Counted from the first letter of the stretch, positions 52,132 through 60,684 are shown. The stretch: 64,000 nt of DNA from Hyphomicrobiales bacterium (GCA_930633495.1 CAKNFJ010000001.1:2999001-3063000), one strand, 5' to 3'. Program-made: numbers and translations. The notes: a model not told the origin generated them from the sequence alone.

Positions 52132-54657
52132 TCATAGCCACAGCACCTGCCGGCGCAGGGCGAGATCCTGGCTGAGCGCGCGTGACGGGCCGATATGCGT
52201 GACCTGTCCGCGCTCCAGAACGACCGTGCGATCGGAGAGAGCCAGCGCCAGATCGAGATGATGGTCGACGATCACGATCGCGATCTCCCGGCGCAGCTTG
52301 TCGAAGGCCTCGAAGAGCTCCTCGACCACCGCCGGTGCCAGCCCCTCGAAAGGCTCGTCCAGTAGCAGCACGCGGGTGTCGCCGGAGAGCGCGCGGGCCA
52401 CGGCCACCATCTGCTGTTCGCCGCCGGAGAGATAGTCTGCCGGCGAATTCCAGCGCTCGCGAATGCGCGGGAAGAAGGAGAAGATCTTCTCGTCTTCCCA
52501 ATGCGTGCCGTTGCCGGTGAGGCGGCGCAGCCGGCCGAGCTCCATGTTGTCCTTGACGCTCATCCCGGCAAAGAGGCCGCGCCCCTGCGGCACATAGGCG
52601 ATGCCGGCCCGTGCGATCGCGGCCGGCGCCTGCCGCGCGATCTCCGTGCCGGCGAGGCGGATGCTGCCTTCGGCCGGTGGCGCGATGCCGGTGATGGTCT
52701 TGAGCAGGGTCGACTTGCCGGCGCCGTTACGGCCGAGGAGCGCCACGATCTCGTTGTCATGCACGTCGAACGAAACGTCGCGCAGGATGTGGCTCTTGCC
52801 ATAGAAGGTATCGACATCCTTCAGCCCGAGCAGGACCGTGTCGCCCGCGGCGCTTTCGCGCGGCTTCGCTGCGAGCGCGTGGGCGCCCGAGCCGATATAG
52901 ATCTCCTGCACCTGGGCCGAGGAGCGTGCATCCTCGACCGTGCCGTCGACCAGCACGCTGCCCTCGTTCATCACCGTGACGTGGTCGGCGATGGCGAAGA
53001 CCCGGTCGATGTCGTGTTCGACCAGCAGCACAGGCAGGTCGGTCGAGATCGACTTGATCAGGTTGCCGACGCGCTCGCGCTCGGCCGCGGCGAGGCCGGC
53101 GAGCGGCTCGTCGAGCAAGAGCACGCGCGGGCTCGTCGCCAGCGCCAGCGACATGTCGAGCAGCCGCTGGCCGCCATAGCTGAGCGAGCCGGCTTCGGCG
53201 CGCTCGATGCCGGAAAGCCCCATCGTCGCGATGACCTGCCGCGTTTCGTCGTTGACCTGGCCGAGACCCGCCGCTGCGCGCCAGAAGCCGAAGCGCTCGG
53301 GCGCCCGTGCCTGCACGGCGAGGCGCACATTCTCCTCCACCGGGAGCGCCGGGAAGAGGTTGGTGATCTGGAAGGCGCGGCCGATGCCGGCGCGCGTGAT
53401 CGCATCGGGGCTCAGGCCCGCGACGTCACGGTCGCGCAGGCGCACCGAACCCCGGTCGGGCGTGAACATTCCGGAGATCAGGTTGAAGGCTGTCGTCTTG
53501 CCGGCCCCGTTCGGTCCGATCAGCGCATGCAGCCGCCGGTCGCGCATGCGCAGGTCGACATGCTCCACCGCCTTGATCCCGCCGAAGCTCTTGGCGAGGC
53601 CGCTGGCGGTCAGGATCGTGCCGTCGCCGGCATCGTCCGGCTTCATGAAGGCCGGCAGCTCGACGGCGCCGGCCTTGCGCGCGGACATCGCCGCATCCCC
53701 GGCCGGCTGCTTGCGGAACGGCTTCAGCAGGCGCTGGCCGACGCCGACAAGTCCGTCCGGCGAGAAGACGATGAAGGCGACGAAGAGCAGCCCAAACCAG
53801 AACAGCCAGTTCTCGGTCGCGCTCGAAAGATAGTCGCGGAAGACGACGAAGAAGAGCGCGCCCAGCGCCGGCCCCAGGAAGGAGCGCATGCCGCCGATCA
53901 CCACCATCGCCAGGAGCTCGCCGGAGAAGGCGACCGAGATCGGATCGGCCGAGGTCATCCGGTTGTTGAACAGCAAAAGCGTGCCGGCGAGGCCCGTCAG
54001 CGCGGCCGACACGGTGAATGCGACGAGCTTGTAGCGGGTCGTGGCGTAGCCGAGGAAGCGGGCGCGCTGCTCGTTCTCGCGGATCGCGACCAGCACGGTG
54101 CCGACCGGCGAGCGCTGGAAGCGCCAGAGCGCGTAGACGACGCCGAAGCCGATCGCCGCCACCAGCATGTAGAACGGCCTGGCCGCCTCGAAATCGAGGC
54201 CGAGGAAGAGTGGCCGGGTGATGCCGCCAAGCCCGTCCTCGCCACCCGTCACCGAGGTCCAGCGGAAGGCGACCGAATAGATCATCGCCGCCAGCGCCAG
54301 CGTCAGCAGCGAGAAATAGACGCCGCGACGGCGCAGGATCAGGGCTCCGAAGACGAAGGCGATCAGCGCCACGAGCGCGATGGCGAGCAGGATCGGCAGC
54401 ACGAACTGGCCGGGGAACCAGTTGCGCTGCATCAGCCCGGCGGCATAGGCGGCGATGCCGAACCAGGTGCCGTGCCCGAAGGAGACGAGGCCGGTGGTGC
54501 CGACAAGGATGTTGAGCGCCATGCAGGCGATGGCGAAGACCACGACCTCGGTGGCCGAGGTCGTGCCGAGGCCGATCAGATGCATCAGCGACGGCAGGAC
54601 GAGCAGCGCGACGGCGACGATGGCGAGCGGAAGATGTTCGCGGATGGAAGGGCTCAT
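52132..54657 (-). CDS. Fused LivM-LivG-LivF branched-chain-type ABC transporter protein
   Basis: One 841-residue frame holds three parts normally encoded separately in HAAT-type ABC importers. Residues of about 1-320 are a LivM-type permease (SFGHGTWFGIAAYAAGLM). Residues of about 345-590 are a LivG-type ATPase (Walker A GPNGAGKTT from about 380, signature LSYGGQ). Residues of about 605-841 are a LivF-type ATPase (Walker A GRNGAGKST from about 641, signature LSGGEQQM). Both ATPase sites look intact. An internal ATG at residue 324 could also give a LivGF product. Together with LivH and the upstream binding protein it forms a complete importer. Confidence 0.92.
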   Translation of the reverse strand: MSPSIREHLPLAIVAVALLVLPSLMHLIGLGTTSATEVVVFAIACMALNILVGTTGLVSFGHGTWFGIAAYAAGLMQRNWFPGQFVLPILLAIALVALIAFVFGALILRRRGVYFSLLTLALAAMIYSVAFRWTSVTGGEDGLGGITRPLFLGLDFEAARPFYMLVAAIGFGVVYALWRFQRSPVGTVLVAIRENEQRARFLGYATTRYKLVAFTVSAALTGLAGTLLLFNNRMTSADPISVAFSGELLAMVVIGGMRSFLGPALGALFFVVFRDYLSSATENWLFWFGLLFVAFIVFSPDGLVGVGQRLLKPFRKQPAGDAAMSARKAGAVELPAFMKPDDAGDGTILTASGLAKSFGGIKAVEHVDLRMRDRRLHALIGPNGAGKTTAFNLISGMFTPDRGSVRLRDRDVAGLSPDAITRAGIGRAFQITNLFPALPVEENVRLAVQARAPERFGFWRAAAGLGQVNDETRQVIATMGLSGIERAEAGSLSYGGQRLLDMSLALATSPRVLLLDEPLAGLAAAERERVGNLIKSISTDLPVLLVEHDIDRVFAIADHVTVMNEGSVLVDGTVEDARSSAQVQEIYIGSGAHALAAKPRESAAGDTVLLGLKDVDTFYGKSHILRDVSFDVHDNEIVALLGRNGAGKSTLLKTITGIAPPAEGSIRLAGTEIARQAPAAIARAGIAYVPQGRGLFAGMSVKDNMELGRLRRLTGNGTHWEDEKIFSFFPRIRERWNSPADYLSGGEQQMVAVARALSGDTRVLLLDEPFEGLAPAVVEELFEAFDKLRREIAIVIVDHHLDLALALSDRTVVLERGQVTHIGPSRALSQDLALRRQVLWL

Positions 54658-54664
54658 CGCGGCC

Positions 54665-55540
54665 TCACTCGAAGCGCTGGATGCGCTCGCCGAACAGGCC
54701 GCGCGGGCGGAAGAGCAGGACGAGCAGCATCATCAGGTAGATCACGGCCGTCGACCATTGCGTGTAGCCGAGCCCGATGGTGATGCCCTTGACGAGGCCG
54801 ACCATCAGCGCCGCGACGACCACGCCCCAGAAGGAGCCGAGACCGCCGATCACCACCACGACGAAGGCCGGTGTGATGATCTCCTGCCCCATTGCCGGGT
54901 GGATCGAGTAGATCGGCGCGAGCAGCACGCCGGCCAGCCCGGCAAGCCCGATGCCGATGCCGGCTACCGCCATCATGTAGGGCTGCAGCGAGATGCCGAG
55001 CGCACCGACCATGTCCGGGTTCTGCACGCCGGCCCGCACGACCCGGCCGAAGGCGGTTCGTTGCAGCAGGAACCAGAGACCGATCACGCAGGCGGCGGCG
55101 ATGACGATCAGCAGCGCGCGATAGCGCGAATAGATGAAGTCGCCGATGAAGAGTTGCCCGCGCAGTACCGGCGGAATCGAGAAGGAGAGCGGAGGCGCGC
55201 CGAAGATCATGCGCAGCGACTGTTCCGCGACCATGGCGAGGCCGAAGGTCAGGAGCAGCGACAGGATCGGATCGCGCCGGTAGAAGTGCCGGAACAGCCC
55301 GCGCTCGATGACGATGCCGATCAACGCGACCAGCACGGGAGAGGCGATGATCGCCCCGCCGAAGCCGATATGCGGGGCCAGCACGATCGTGAGATACGCC
55401 CCGATCGCATAGAAGGCGCCATGCGCCAGGTTGACGATGCCGCCGAGCGAGAAGATCAGCGACAGGCCGAGCGCGATCAGGAGGTAGTAGACCCCGTCGA
55501 GCAGCCCGTTCAGCACCTGCTGGATGAAGAGGGTGAGCAA
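54665..55540 (-). CDS. livH: LivH-type ABC transporter permease
   Basis: A 291-residue inner-membrane permease of the HAAT family with about eight helices. Marks are LLIALGLSLIFSLGGIVNLAHGAFYAIGAYL, LLLTFGLAMVAEQSLR and FVVVVIGGLGSFWGVVVAALMVGLVKG. The start is TTG at 55540 with AAAGG seven bases upstream. Its stop lies 7 bases before the fused LivMGF start. A palindromic repeat (55581-55728) separates it from the binding-protein gene. It acts with the fused protein to import an amino-acid-like or small organic solute. Confidence 0.93.
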   Translation of the reverse strand: MLTLFIQQVLNGLLDGVYYLLIALGLSLIFSLGGIVNLAHGAFYAIGAYLTIVLAPHIGFGGAIIASPVLVALIGIVIERGLFRHFYRRDPILSLLLTFGLAMVAEQSLRMIFGAPPLSFSIPPVLRGQLFIGDFIYSRYRALLIVIAAACVIGLWFLLQRTAFGRVVRAGVQNPDMVGALGISLQPYMMAVAGIGIGLAGLAGVLLAPIYSIHPAMGQEIITPAFVVVVIGGLGSFWGVVVAALMVGLVKGITIGLGYTQWSTAVIYLMMLLVLLFRPRGLFGERIQRFE

Positions 55541-55580
55541 GGATTGGCCTTTGTCCGGATTGCTGTCAGCTGCCTGAAGG

Positions 55581-55728
55581 GCGCGGGGAACCCTTCTCCC
55601 GTGTGGGAGAAGGGCAGGGATGAGGGCCTGCCCTCACCGATAAAAGGCCGCAGCGGCGCCGCCGCGTTTCCCATTGCAGCGGCGGTCCCTCACCCCTGCC
55701 CCTCTCCCCCATCCGGGAGAGGGGTTCG
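55581..55728. repeat. Composite intergenic repeat, copy 2
   Basis: Same left end (GCGCGGGGAACCC) and right-end motif (CCCTCACCCCTGCCCCTCTCC) as copy 1 near 34.95 kb. The left hairpin pairs 55591-55600 with 55605-55614 (CCCTTCTCCC/GGGAGAAGGG). The right hairpin pairs 55699-55708 with 55715-55724. The interior differs from copy 1. It lies inside the transporter operon between the binding-protein gene and livH, where it could stabilise the upstream mRNA or reduce read-through. Confidence 0.75.
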
Positions 55729-55751
55729 TGCGGAGCCTGTACCGAAGTCGT

Positions 55752-57008
55752 TCAGCTCATCTTGCAGACGGCCTCGTCGCCCTGCGTGGCGATGACCTCC
55801 ATGCCCTCGTTCGGCCCGGGTACCGGCGGCGAGGAGGTGAAGAGGTCCCACTGGTTCTTGACCTGCGCCGCGGGCAGCGCGGTGATCGTGTACATCTCGC
55901 TGATGAGCTGGTGGTCGGAGGCGCGGAAATAGCCCTGCCGCGGCTTCATCACGTCGAACTTGGCGCCCTTTTCCCAATGCTCGAGGATCTTGGCGGTGTC
56001 GGTCGACTTCAGCTCGTTCATCGACTGGGCCATGATCTTGACCGCGACATAGTCGCCCCAGGCCTGGTTCTCCGGCGGCTTGCCGTACTTCTTGGTGAAG
56101 GCGGCGACGAAGGCCTTGCTCGATGGCGTATCGATCAGGTGATGCCAGACGCAGGGCCAGATGCCGCCGAAATTGTCCTTGCCGGCGGCCCAGGCGAGCG
56201 CGGTGTCGAAGCCGAAGCCGGCGACCGGGAAGGTCAGGCCGAACTCGGAATACTGCTTGAGGAAATTGGTGATCTGGTTGCCGGCAAGATTGGAGATGAC
56301 GAGATCGGGCTTTGCCGCCCGGATCTCGAGCAGCAAGGCCGAGAAATCCGTCGCGTCGGTCGGCACCAGCTTGTCTGCGGCGAACTGGCCGCCATTGGCT
56401 TCCATGAAGCGCTTGGCGACCTTGCTGAGGTCGTGGCCGAAGGCGTAGTCGGCGGTCAGCGAGAACCACTTCTTGCCCTTGACCAGACCCTGCTGCATCA
56501 GCGAACGACCGCAGCTCTTCACATACATCGAGTTCTGGTGCTCGACATGGAACATGTAGCGGTTGCAGCTCTCGCCGCGCAGCGCATCGGAATTGCCGCC
56601 CGTGTTGACGAACAGCTTCTTGTTGCGCGCCGCGACCTGCGAGATCGTCAGGCAGGAGGCCGAGGAAATCTCGCCGAGAATGCAGGCGACCTGGTCGCGC
56701 TCGAACATGCGCTCGGCCTTGGTCGAGGCGGTCTGCGGATTGACCGAGTCCTCCTTCAGCGCCTCGAGCTTGCGCCCGTTGATGCCGCCGGCTGCATTGA
56801 CCTCCTCCACCGCGAGGTCGACGGCCATCACGCCGTATTCGCCGAGCGGGCCGAGGAAGCCGGTGCGCGGCGTCAGATGGCCAAAGCGGACGGTGTCGGA
56901 TGTCTGCGCCAGAATGACGGACGGGCTCGCGATGAGCCCGGTGGCGACCGCGGCGCCTGTTCCGGCGAGCGCCTGACGGCGCGAAATACCCTTGGTGATT
57001 CCTGTCAT
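55752..57008 (-). CDS. HAAT-family ABC transporter substrate-binding protein
   Basis: A 418-residue periplasmic solute-binding protein (LivK-like, type I fold). The N-terminus MTGITKGISRRQALAGTGAAVATGLIASP is a twin-arginine-type signal ending near LAQ. The mature protein begins VRFGHLTPRTGFLGPLGEYGVMAVDLAVEEVNAAGGINGRKL, the standard opening of the family. Length is normal. It heads the minus-strand operon with livH, the LivMGF fusion, the dehydrogenase and the BKACE enzyme. It shares a 101-base divergent promoter region with the GntR regulator. Ligand unknown; beta-hydroxy or keto acids and quaternary amines are candidates from context. Confidence 0.93.
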   Translation of the reverse strand: MTGITKGISRRQALAGTGAAVATGLIASPSVILAQTSDTVRFGHLTPRTGFLGPLGEYGVMAVDLAVEEVNAAGGINGRKLEALKEDSVNPQTASTKAERMFERDQVACILGEISSASCLTISQVAARNKKLFVNTGGNSDALRGESCNRYMFHVEHQNSMYVKSCGRSLMQQGLVKGKKWFSLTADYAFGHDLSKVAKRFMEANGGQFAADKLVPTDATDFSALLLEIRAAKPDLVISNLAGNQITNFLKQYSEFGLTFPVAGFGFDTALAWAAGKDNFGGIWPCVWHHLIDTPSSKAFVAAFTKKYGKPPENQAWGDYVAVKIMAQSMNELKSTDTAKILEHWEKGAKFDVMKPRQGYFRASDHQLISEMYTITALPAAQVKNQWDLFTSSPPVPGPNEGMEVIATQGDEAVCKMS

Positions 57009-57083
57009 GCGCTCCTCCCAGAACGGCGGCGCCAGCGCGCCCCCTCAGTTTCGTCGCGGTCTCTTCGAACCGCTTGTCGTGAT

Positions 57084-57095
57084 CTGTGATCACAG
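57084..57095. promoter_or_regulatory. Perfect 12-bp palindrome, candidate GntR operator
   Basis: CTGTGATCACAG is a perfect palindrome in the 101-base region between the divergent binding-protein gene and the GntR gene, 14 bases before the regulator ATG. Its location makes it a good operator for the neighbouring FadR-type regulator over both promoters. A GTG inside the palindrome is an in-frame alternative start for the regulator, but I reject it for this reason. Confidence 0.6.
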
Positions 57096-57109
57096 TTAGG
57101 TTGGCAGAC

Positions 57110-57874
57110 ATGATCGCCCGAGTCCAGCCCCTCGCCATCCGCGAAAGCGTGCCAGACCGGCCCGCCATGCGGCGGGCGTCCGATCCGTCCGCATTGGACG
57201 AGGTCGGCTCGTTGTCGCACGAGACGCTCGGCGAGCGTGTGACCGGCGAATTGCGCGAGCTGCTCATCTCCGGAAGACTGGCGCCGGGCGAGAAGCTCTC
57301 GCTCCGGCGCGTTGCCGAGGCGCTGGGCGTCTCGATGATGCCGGTTCGCGAGGCCGTCAGCCGGCTCGCCGCCGACAAGGCGCTCGAAGTGCTGCCGGGC
57401 CGGGCCGTGCGGGTGCCGGTCCTGACCCTGGCGCAGTTCCGCGAGCTCACCCGGATCAGGCTCGTCGTTGAGGGTTTTGCCGCCGAAGAGGCCGCCAGAA
57501 CCGTCACGGCCGAACAGATCGACACGATCGCGCTTCACGAAGCCGCCTTCCGCGACGCCGCGAAGGCCGACCCGCCCGACAGCGCCGGGGCCGTCGCGGC
57601 GAACCGCCATCTGCATTTCGCGCTCTATGAGGCTGCGGGAATGCCGTCCCTGATCGAAATGATCGGACGGCTCTGGCTCAAGGCCGGCCCGGTTCTCAAT
57701 CTCGACATGCGGCATGAGCCGCGGCGACTCGACGGCGGCAGCGCCGTGCTCGCCCATGCGGCCCTCATCGCCGCGCTGCGTCGGCACGACCCGGCGGCGG
57801 CGCGCTCCGCGCTGGAGGAAGACATCCGCGCGGCGGCCGACCACATCGAACGCACGGCACGGCTGGCGGAATGA
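57110..57874 (+). CDS. GntR-family regulator, FadR (FCD) type
   Basis: A 254-residue repressor-type regulator. The N-terminal winged helix (about residues 35-105) contains GERVTGELRELLISGRLAPGEKLSLRRVAEALGVSMMPVREAVSRLAADKALEV. The helical FCD ligand-binding domain follows, with the metal or ligand histidines in NRHLHFALYEAAG and HAALIAAL. The ATG at 57110 is chosen because the earlier GTG lies within a 12-bp palindrome. It is transcribed divergently from the transporter operon and 33 bases ahead of the SDR gene. It probably controls both in response to the imported substrate or its CoA product. Confidence 0.9.
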   Translation: MIARVQPLAIRESVPDRPAMRRASDPSALDEVGSLSHETLGERVTGELRELLISGRLAPGEKLSLRRVAEALGVSMMPVREAVSRLAADKALEVLPGRAVRVPVLTLAQFRELTRIRLVVEGFAAEEAARTVTAEQIDTIALHEAAFRDAAKADPPDSAGAVAANRHLHFALYEAAGMPSLIEMIGRLWLKAGPVLNLDMRHEPRRLDGGSAVLAHAALIAALRRHDPAAARSALEEDIRAAADHIERTARLAE

Positions 57875-57907
57875 CCATGCTGGCCAGACGAGGAAAGGCT
57901 TGAGGCA

Positions 57908-58684
57908 ATGGATCTGATGATCGACGGCTTGCGCGTGCTGGTGACGGCCGGCGCCAACGGGATCGGCCTGGCGACCGCACGCGCCTTCGCAGCCGAGGGG
58001 GCGAAGGTCCATGTCTGCGATGTCGACGAGGCGGGGCTGGCGGCGTTGGCGGAGAGCGAGCCGGGGATCACCCGCTCCATCTGCGACGTTTCCGACCGCA
58101 AGGCGGTCGCGCGGCTGTTCGACGACGCCCTCGCCGCGCTCGGCGGGTTGGATTGCCTCGTCAACAATGCCGGAATCGCCGGCCCGACCGGACGCGTCGA
58201 CGAGATCGCGCCCGAAGACTGGGATTCCTGTCTCGCGGTCGATCTGACCGGCCAGTTCAACTGCACGCGGCTCGCGGTCGCCCATCTCAAGCAATCGGGC
58301 AACGCCTCCATCGTCAATCTGTCGAGCCAGGCCGGCAAGCACGGCTTTCCGCTGCGCTCGCCCTATGGCGCGGCGAAATGGGGCGTGATCGGCTTCACCA
58401 AGGCACTCTCGGCCGAGCTTGGCGAGTTCGGCATCCGCGCGAACGCGATCTGCCCGGGACTGGTCGAGGGGCCGCGCATCCAGAGCGTGATCGCGAACAA
58501 GGCGCGTAGCTTCAACATCTCGCATGAGGAGATGACGGCGCGCCTCTTCGCCGGGGTCTCGATCAAGCGCTTCGTCGACCCCGCCGACATCGCCCGCCAG
58601 ATCGTCTTCCTGGCCTCGCCCTTCGGCAAGACGATCTCCGGCCAGGAAATCTCGGTCTGCGGCGACACCCGAATGCTGGCCTGA
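57908..58684 (+). CDS. Short-chain dehydrogenase/reductase
   Basis: A 258-residue NAD(P)-dependent oxidoreductase of the classical SDR family. Its cofactor loop is VLVTAGANGIGLATARAFA (an Ala replaces the first Gly of TGxxxGxG). It also has NNAGIAG, the catalytic Ser in IVNLSSQAGKHG, and the Tyr-x3-Lys pair in SPYGAAKWG (about Tyr153). Asp38 after the second strand (VCDVDEAG) suggests NAD preference. It follows the GntR gene on the same strand, so it is probably part of the same catabolic locus, oxidising a hydroxyl group of an intermediate. Confidence 0.93.
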   Translation: MDLMIDGLRVLVTAGANGIGLATARAFAAEGAKVHVCDVDEAGLAALAESEPGITRSICDVSDRKAVARLFDDALAALGGLDCLVNNAGIAGPTGRVDEIAPEDWDSCLAVDLTGQFNCTRLAVAHLKQSGNASIVNLSSQAGKHGFPLRSPYGAAKWGVIGFTKALSAELGEFGIRANAICPGLVEGPRIQSVIANKARSFNISHEEMTARLFAGVSIKRFVDPADIARQIVFLASPFGKTISGQEISVCGDTRMLA

Positions 58685-58754
58685 CGCGTCCTGACATTGA
58701 AGCGTCGCGCGCTCGATGGCACAGGGCCTTGCCGTTACCGGGCCGGAATCCGCC

Positions 58755-59963
58755 TCACCGGTGAAGGTCCTGGCTGCTCAATCCGTGAAGCCAGCTCAGC
58801 TGCCGGCCGAGGCACTGCTCGCGCTCGTAAGTGGTCCGGATGGTTTCGCGCGCAGCGCGGCGCAGGGAGGGGGCCGAGGCGGCATGCCTGAGCGCCTCCT
58901 CGATGCGCTCGGCCAACAGGGCGGGCGCGTCGAACGGAGTCAGGATGCCGTTGATCCCATCCCGGATGACTTCGCGCACCGGCTCCGTATCCGAGCCGAC
59001 GACGAGGCAGCCGCAGGCCATCGCTTCCAGCAGCGACCAGGACAGGACGAAGGGAACCGTCAGGTAGACATGGGCTGCCGAGACCTGGAAGAGTCTGATC
59101 AGGCTCTCATGGGGCAGCCAGGGAATGTGGACGATCTGATCGCCCAGCCCGGTCTCGGCGCACATTGCTTCGCGCCAGCTGTTCCCGTCCGGGCGGGGCC
59201 GTCCGTAGCCCGGTCCGTCGCCGCCGACCACGACGAAGATGGCGTCGGGACGACGGGCTGCGAGAGCTGACGCCGCACGCATGAATTGCGGATAGCCGCG
59301 ATAGGGATCGAGGTCGCGTGCGACGAAGGTGACCACCGGCGCGCCCGGTGCGAGCACGCGACCGTCGGGCAGGGCAAAGAACGCTTCCGCGTCGGGTCGG
59401 CAGAAACTTGTATCGATCCCGTCGTGGCACACCGAGATCCGCTTGCGATAGGCGGCCGGATATTGCTGGCGCTGCCATTGCGTCGGGGCATAGGCGGCGT
59501 CGAGCGAATCCAGGGCGAGCAGCTGCGCGGCGTTGCGCATGCGGACGCGATGACGTTCGCTTGCGGGAACAGGTTCGGCCGCCCCGAAATCGAGATCGGA
59601 GCCGGCACTGCGATAATAATACTCGCAGTAGCCGAGCAATGCGGCATCGGGCAGCGCGTCGCGGGCAAACAGCATGCCGCCCCAGCCGATGTGTCCGAGG
59701 ACGACATCGGGAGGGTCGGCGGCTTTCAACCGCTGCATCAGCTGCGCGACAGCCTCGCCCGTCCGCAGGTGATATTCGGTGGCGGCGAGCGCGGGATGGC
59801 GCGTCGCCGTCTCCTCCACCGAATACACCAGCTGACTGACGCCCGGCTGCTCCGGGGCCGGGCGCTCCGTGATCAGCGTGACCTCGTCGCCCTGGGCGAC
59901 GAGGCTCGCGATCAGAGCAGCGAATTGACCAGATCCTGCGCGATGAACGAAGAGGACATGCAT
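58755..59963 (-). CDS. Glycosyltransferase, GT-B fold (GT4-like)
   Basis: A 402-residue cytosolic glycosyltransferase. The N-terminal domain begins MHVLFVHRAGSGQFAALIASLVAQGDEVTLIT. The C-terminal Rossmann domain carries the donor-binding region (VVTFVARDLDPYRGYPQFMRAASALAARRPDAIFVVVGGDG) and VPFVLSWSLLEAMACGCLVVGSDTEPVREVIRDGINGIL. The last glutamates of the EX7E-type motif are present, but the first position is not Glu. The substrate is unknown; polysaccharide or glycolipid assembly is likely. Its start overlaps the 3' end of the MarR-type gene upstream by 52 bases on the same strand. Confidence 0.88.
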   Translation of the reverse strand: MHVLFVHRAGSGQFAALIASLVAQGDEVTLITERPAPEQPGVSQLVYSVEETATRHPALAATEYHLRTGEAVAQLMQRLKAADPPDVVLGHIGWGGMLFARDALPDAALLGYCEYYYRSAGSDLDFGAAEPVPASERHRVRMRNAAQLLALDSLDAAYAPTQWQRQQYPAAYRKRISVCHDGIDTSFCRPDAEAFFALPDGRVLAPGAPVVTFVARDLDPYRGYPQFMRAASALAARRPDAIFVVVGGDGPGYGRPRPDGNSWREAMCAETGLGDQIVHIPWLPHESLIRLFQVSAAHVYLTVPFVLSWSLLEAMACGCLVVGSDTEPVREVIRDGINGILTPFDAPALLAERIEEALRHAASAPSLRRAARETIRTTYEREQCLGRQLSWLHGLSSQDLHR

Positions 59964-60526
59964 GATGCGAGCAGCACTCCGCCGTAGCGGAGCGCGTCAT
60001 TCCACCACTGTTCGAGTTGGCGCAGGGTTTCGTGGGTCGTGTTCAGGTCGGTGTCGCGGTTGCTTTCGAGCCGTGGGCCGAACTGGCTGGCCTCCTCAAG
60101 CATCCGCAGCCGTTCGCACAGCATCTGGCCCTTGAGCGAAAGGGAGATGCGCGCCTGCCGGCGGTCACGCGGCGAAGCGCCGCGGTCGAGATAGCCGTTC
60201 TCGACGAGCTGCTTCAGATTATAGGAGGCATTCGAGCCGCCATAATGGCCGCGGTCCAGCAGATCGCGAACAGCGATCTCGCCCTGTCCGATCGTCATCA
60301 GCACCATCACTTGCGATGGCGAGATGTCTTCGATGCCGAGCTTGGTCAATTCCAGCCGCAGATAGTCCAGAAAGCGCCGGCTGACCCGTTCGATCACCCG
60401 CGCCAGATCAAAAGGGGAAACCTGGCGATCGGGGACCTCTTCGAGGGCGCCGGAACCATTCGCCCGATGGTGGCCGTTCAGGGAACTGCCTGTGAATTGC
60501 TCGCCGCCGTGCAATTTGAAGTGCAT
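59912..60526 (-). CDS. MarR-family transcriptional regulator (LdtR-like)
   Basis: A 204-residue winged-helix regulator. Residues of about 38-145 form the MarR domain: VIERVSRRFLDYLRLELTKLGIEDISPSQVMVLMTIGQGEIAVRDLLDRGHYGGSNASYNLKQLVENGYLDRGASPRDRRQARISLSLKGQ. The GGSNASYNLKQL recognition helix resembles LdtR, a regulator of L,D-transpeptidase genes in Rhizobiales, but the match is by eye only. The start has GGAG and AAGGG upstream. The last 52 bases overlap the glycosyltransferase. It is preceded by a 315-base AT-rich gap with several inverted repeats. Confidence 0.85.
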   Translation of the reverse strand: MHFKLHGGEQFTGSSLNGHHRANGSGALEEVPDRQVSPFDLARVIERVSRRFLDYLRLELTKLGIEDISPSQVMVLMTIGQGEIAVRDLLDRGHYGGSNASYNLKQLVENGYLDRGASPRDRRQARISLSLKGQMLCERLRMLEEASQFGPRLESNRDTDLNTTHETLRQLEQWWNDALRYGGVLLASCMSSSFIAQDLVNSLL

Positions 60527-60540
60527 CCCTTACTCCGCCT

Positions 60541-60559
60541 GATTGAAAATTAAACAATC
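60541..60559. promoter_or_regulatory. Inverted repeat, candidate operator near the MarR gene start
   Basis: GATTG and CAATC form a perfect 5-9-5 inverted repeat in AT-rich sequence 14 bases upstream of the MarR-type ATG (minus strand). Autoregulatory binding by that regulator is plausible from the position alone. Confidence 0.4.
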
Positions 60560-60589
60560 CATCCGATTTGCCTTCATTCGCATCAAAAA

Positions 60590-60599
60590 GCCTATAGGC
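60590..60599. promoter_or_regulatory. 10-bp palindrome in the MarR/secretion intergenic region
   Basis: GCCTATAGGC is a perfect palindrome about 64 bases upstream of the MarR-type gene start, in an AT-rich region that is unusual for this GC-rich window. It is a candidate binding site for the MarR-type regulator. Confidence 0.4.
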
Positions 60600-60669
60600 A
60601 AAGCACATGCCATCTAGGAGAGCCAATAAATAAGATTGTAGTGACCTTCGGATACGCGGAAACTGCTTC

Positions 60670-60684
60670 GAAATTCAAAATTTC
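60670..60684. promoter_or_regulatory. 6-3-6 inverted repeat upstream of the secretion operon
   Basis: GAAATT, CAA and AATTTC form a perfect inverted repeat about 157 bases before the type I secretion ATPase start. It could be an operator for the divergent MarR-type regulator. The remaining intergenic sequence (60527-60841) is AT-rich, and no gene was recognised in it. Confidence 0.4.

Noticed and set aside
52501..54783. 760-codon plus-strand frame opposite the LivMGF fusion
   Set aside because: His/Asp/Arg-rich shadow sequence without motifs; the minus-strand frame contains two complete ATPase domains.
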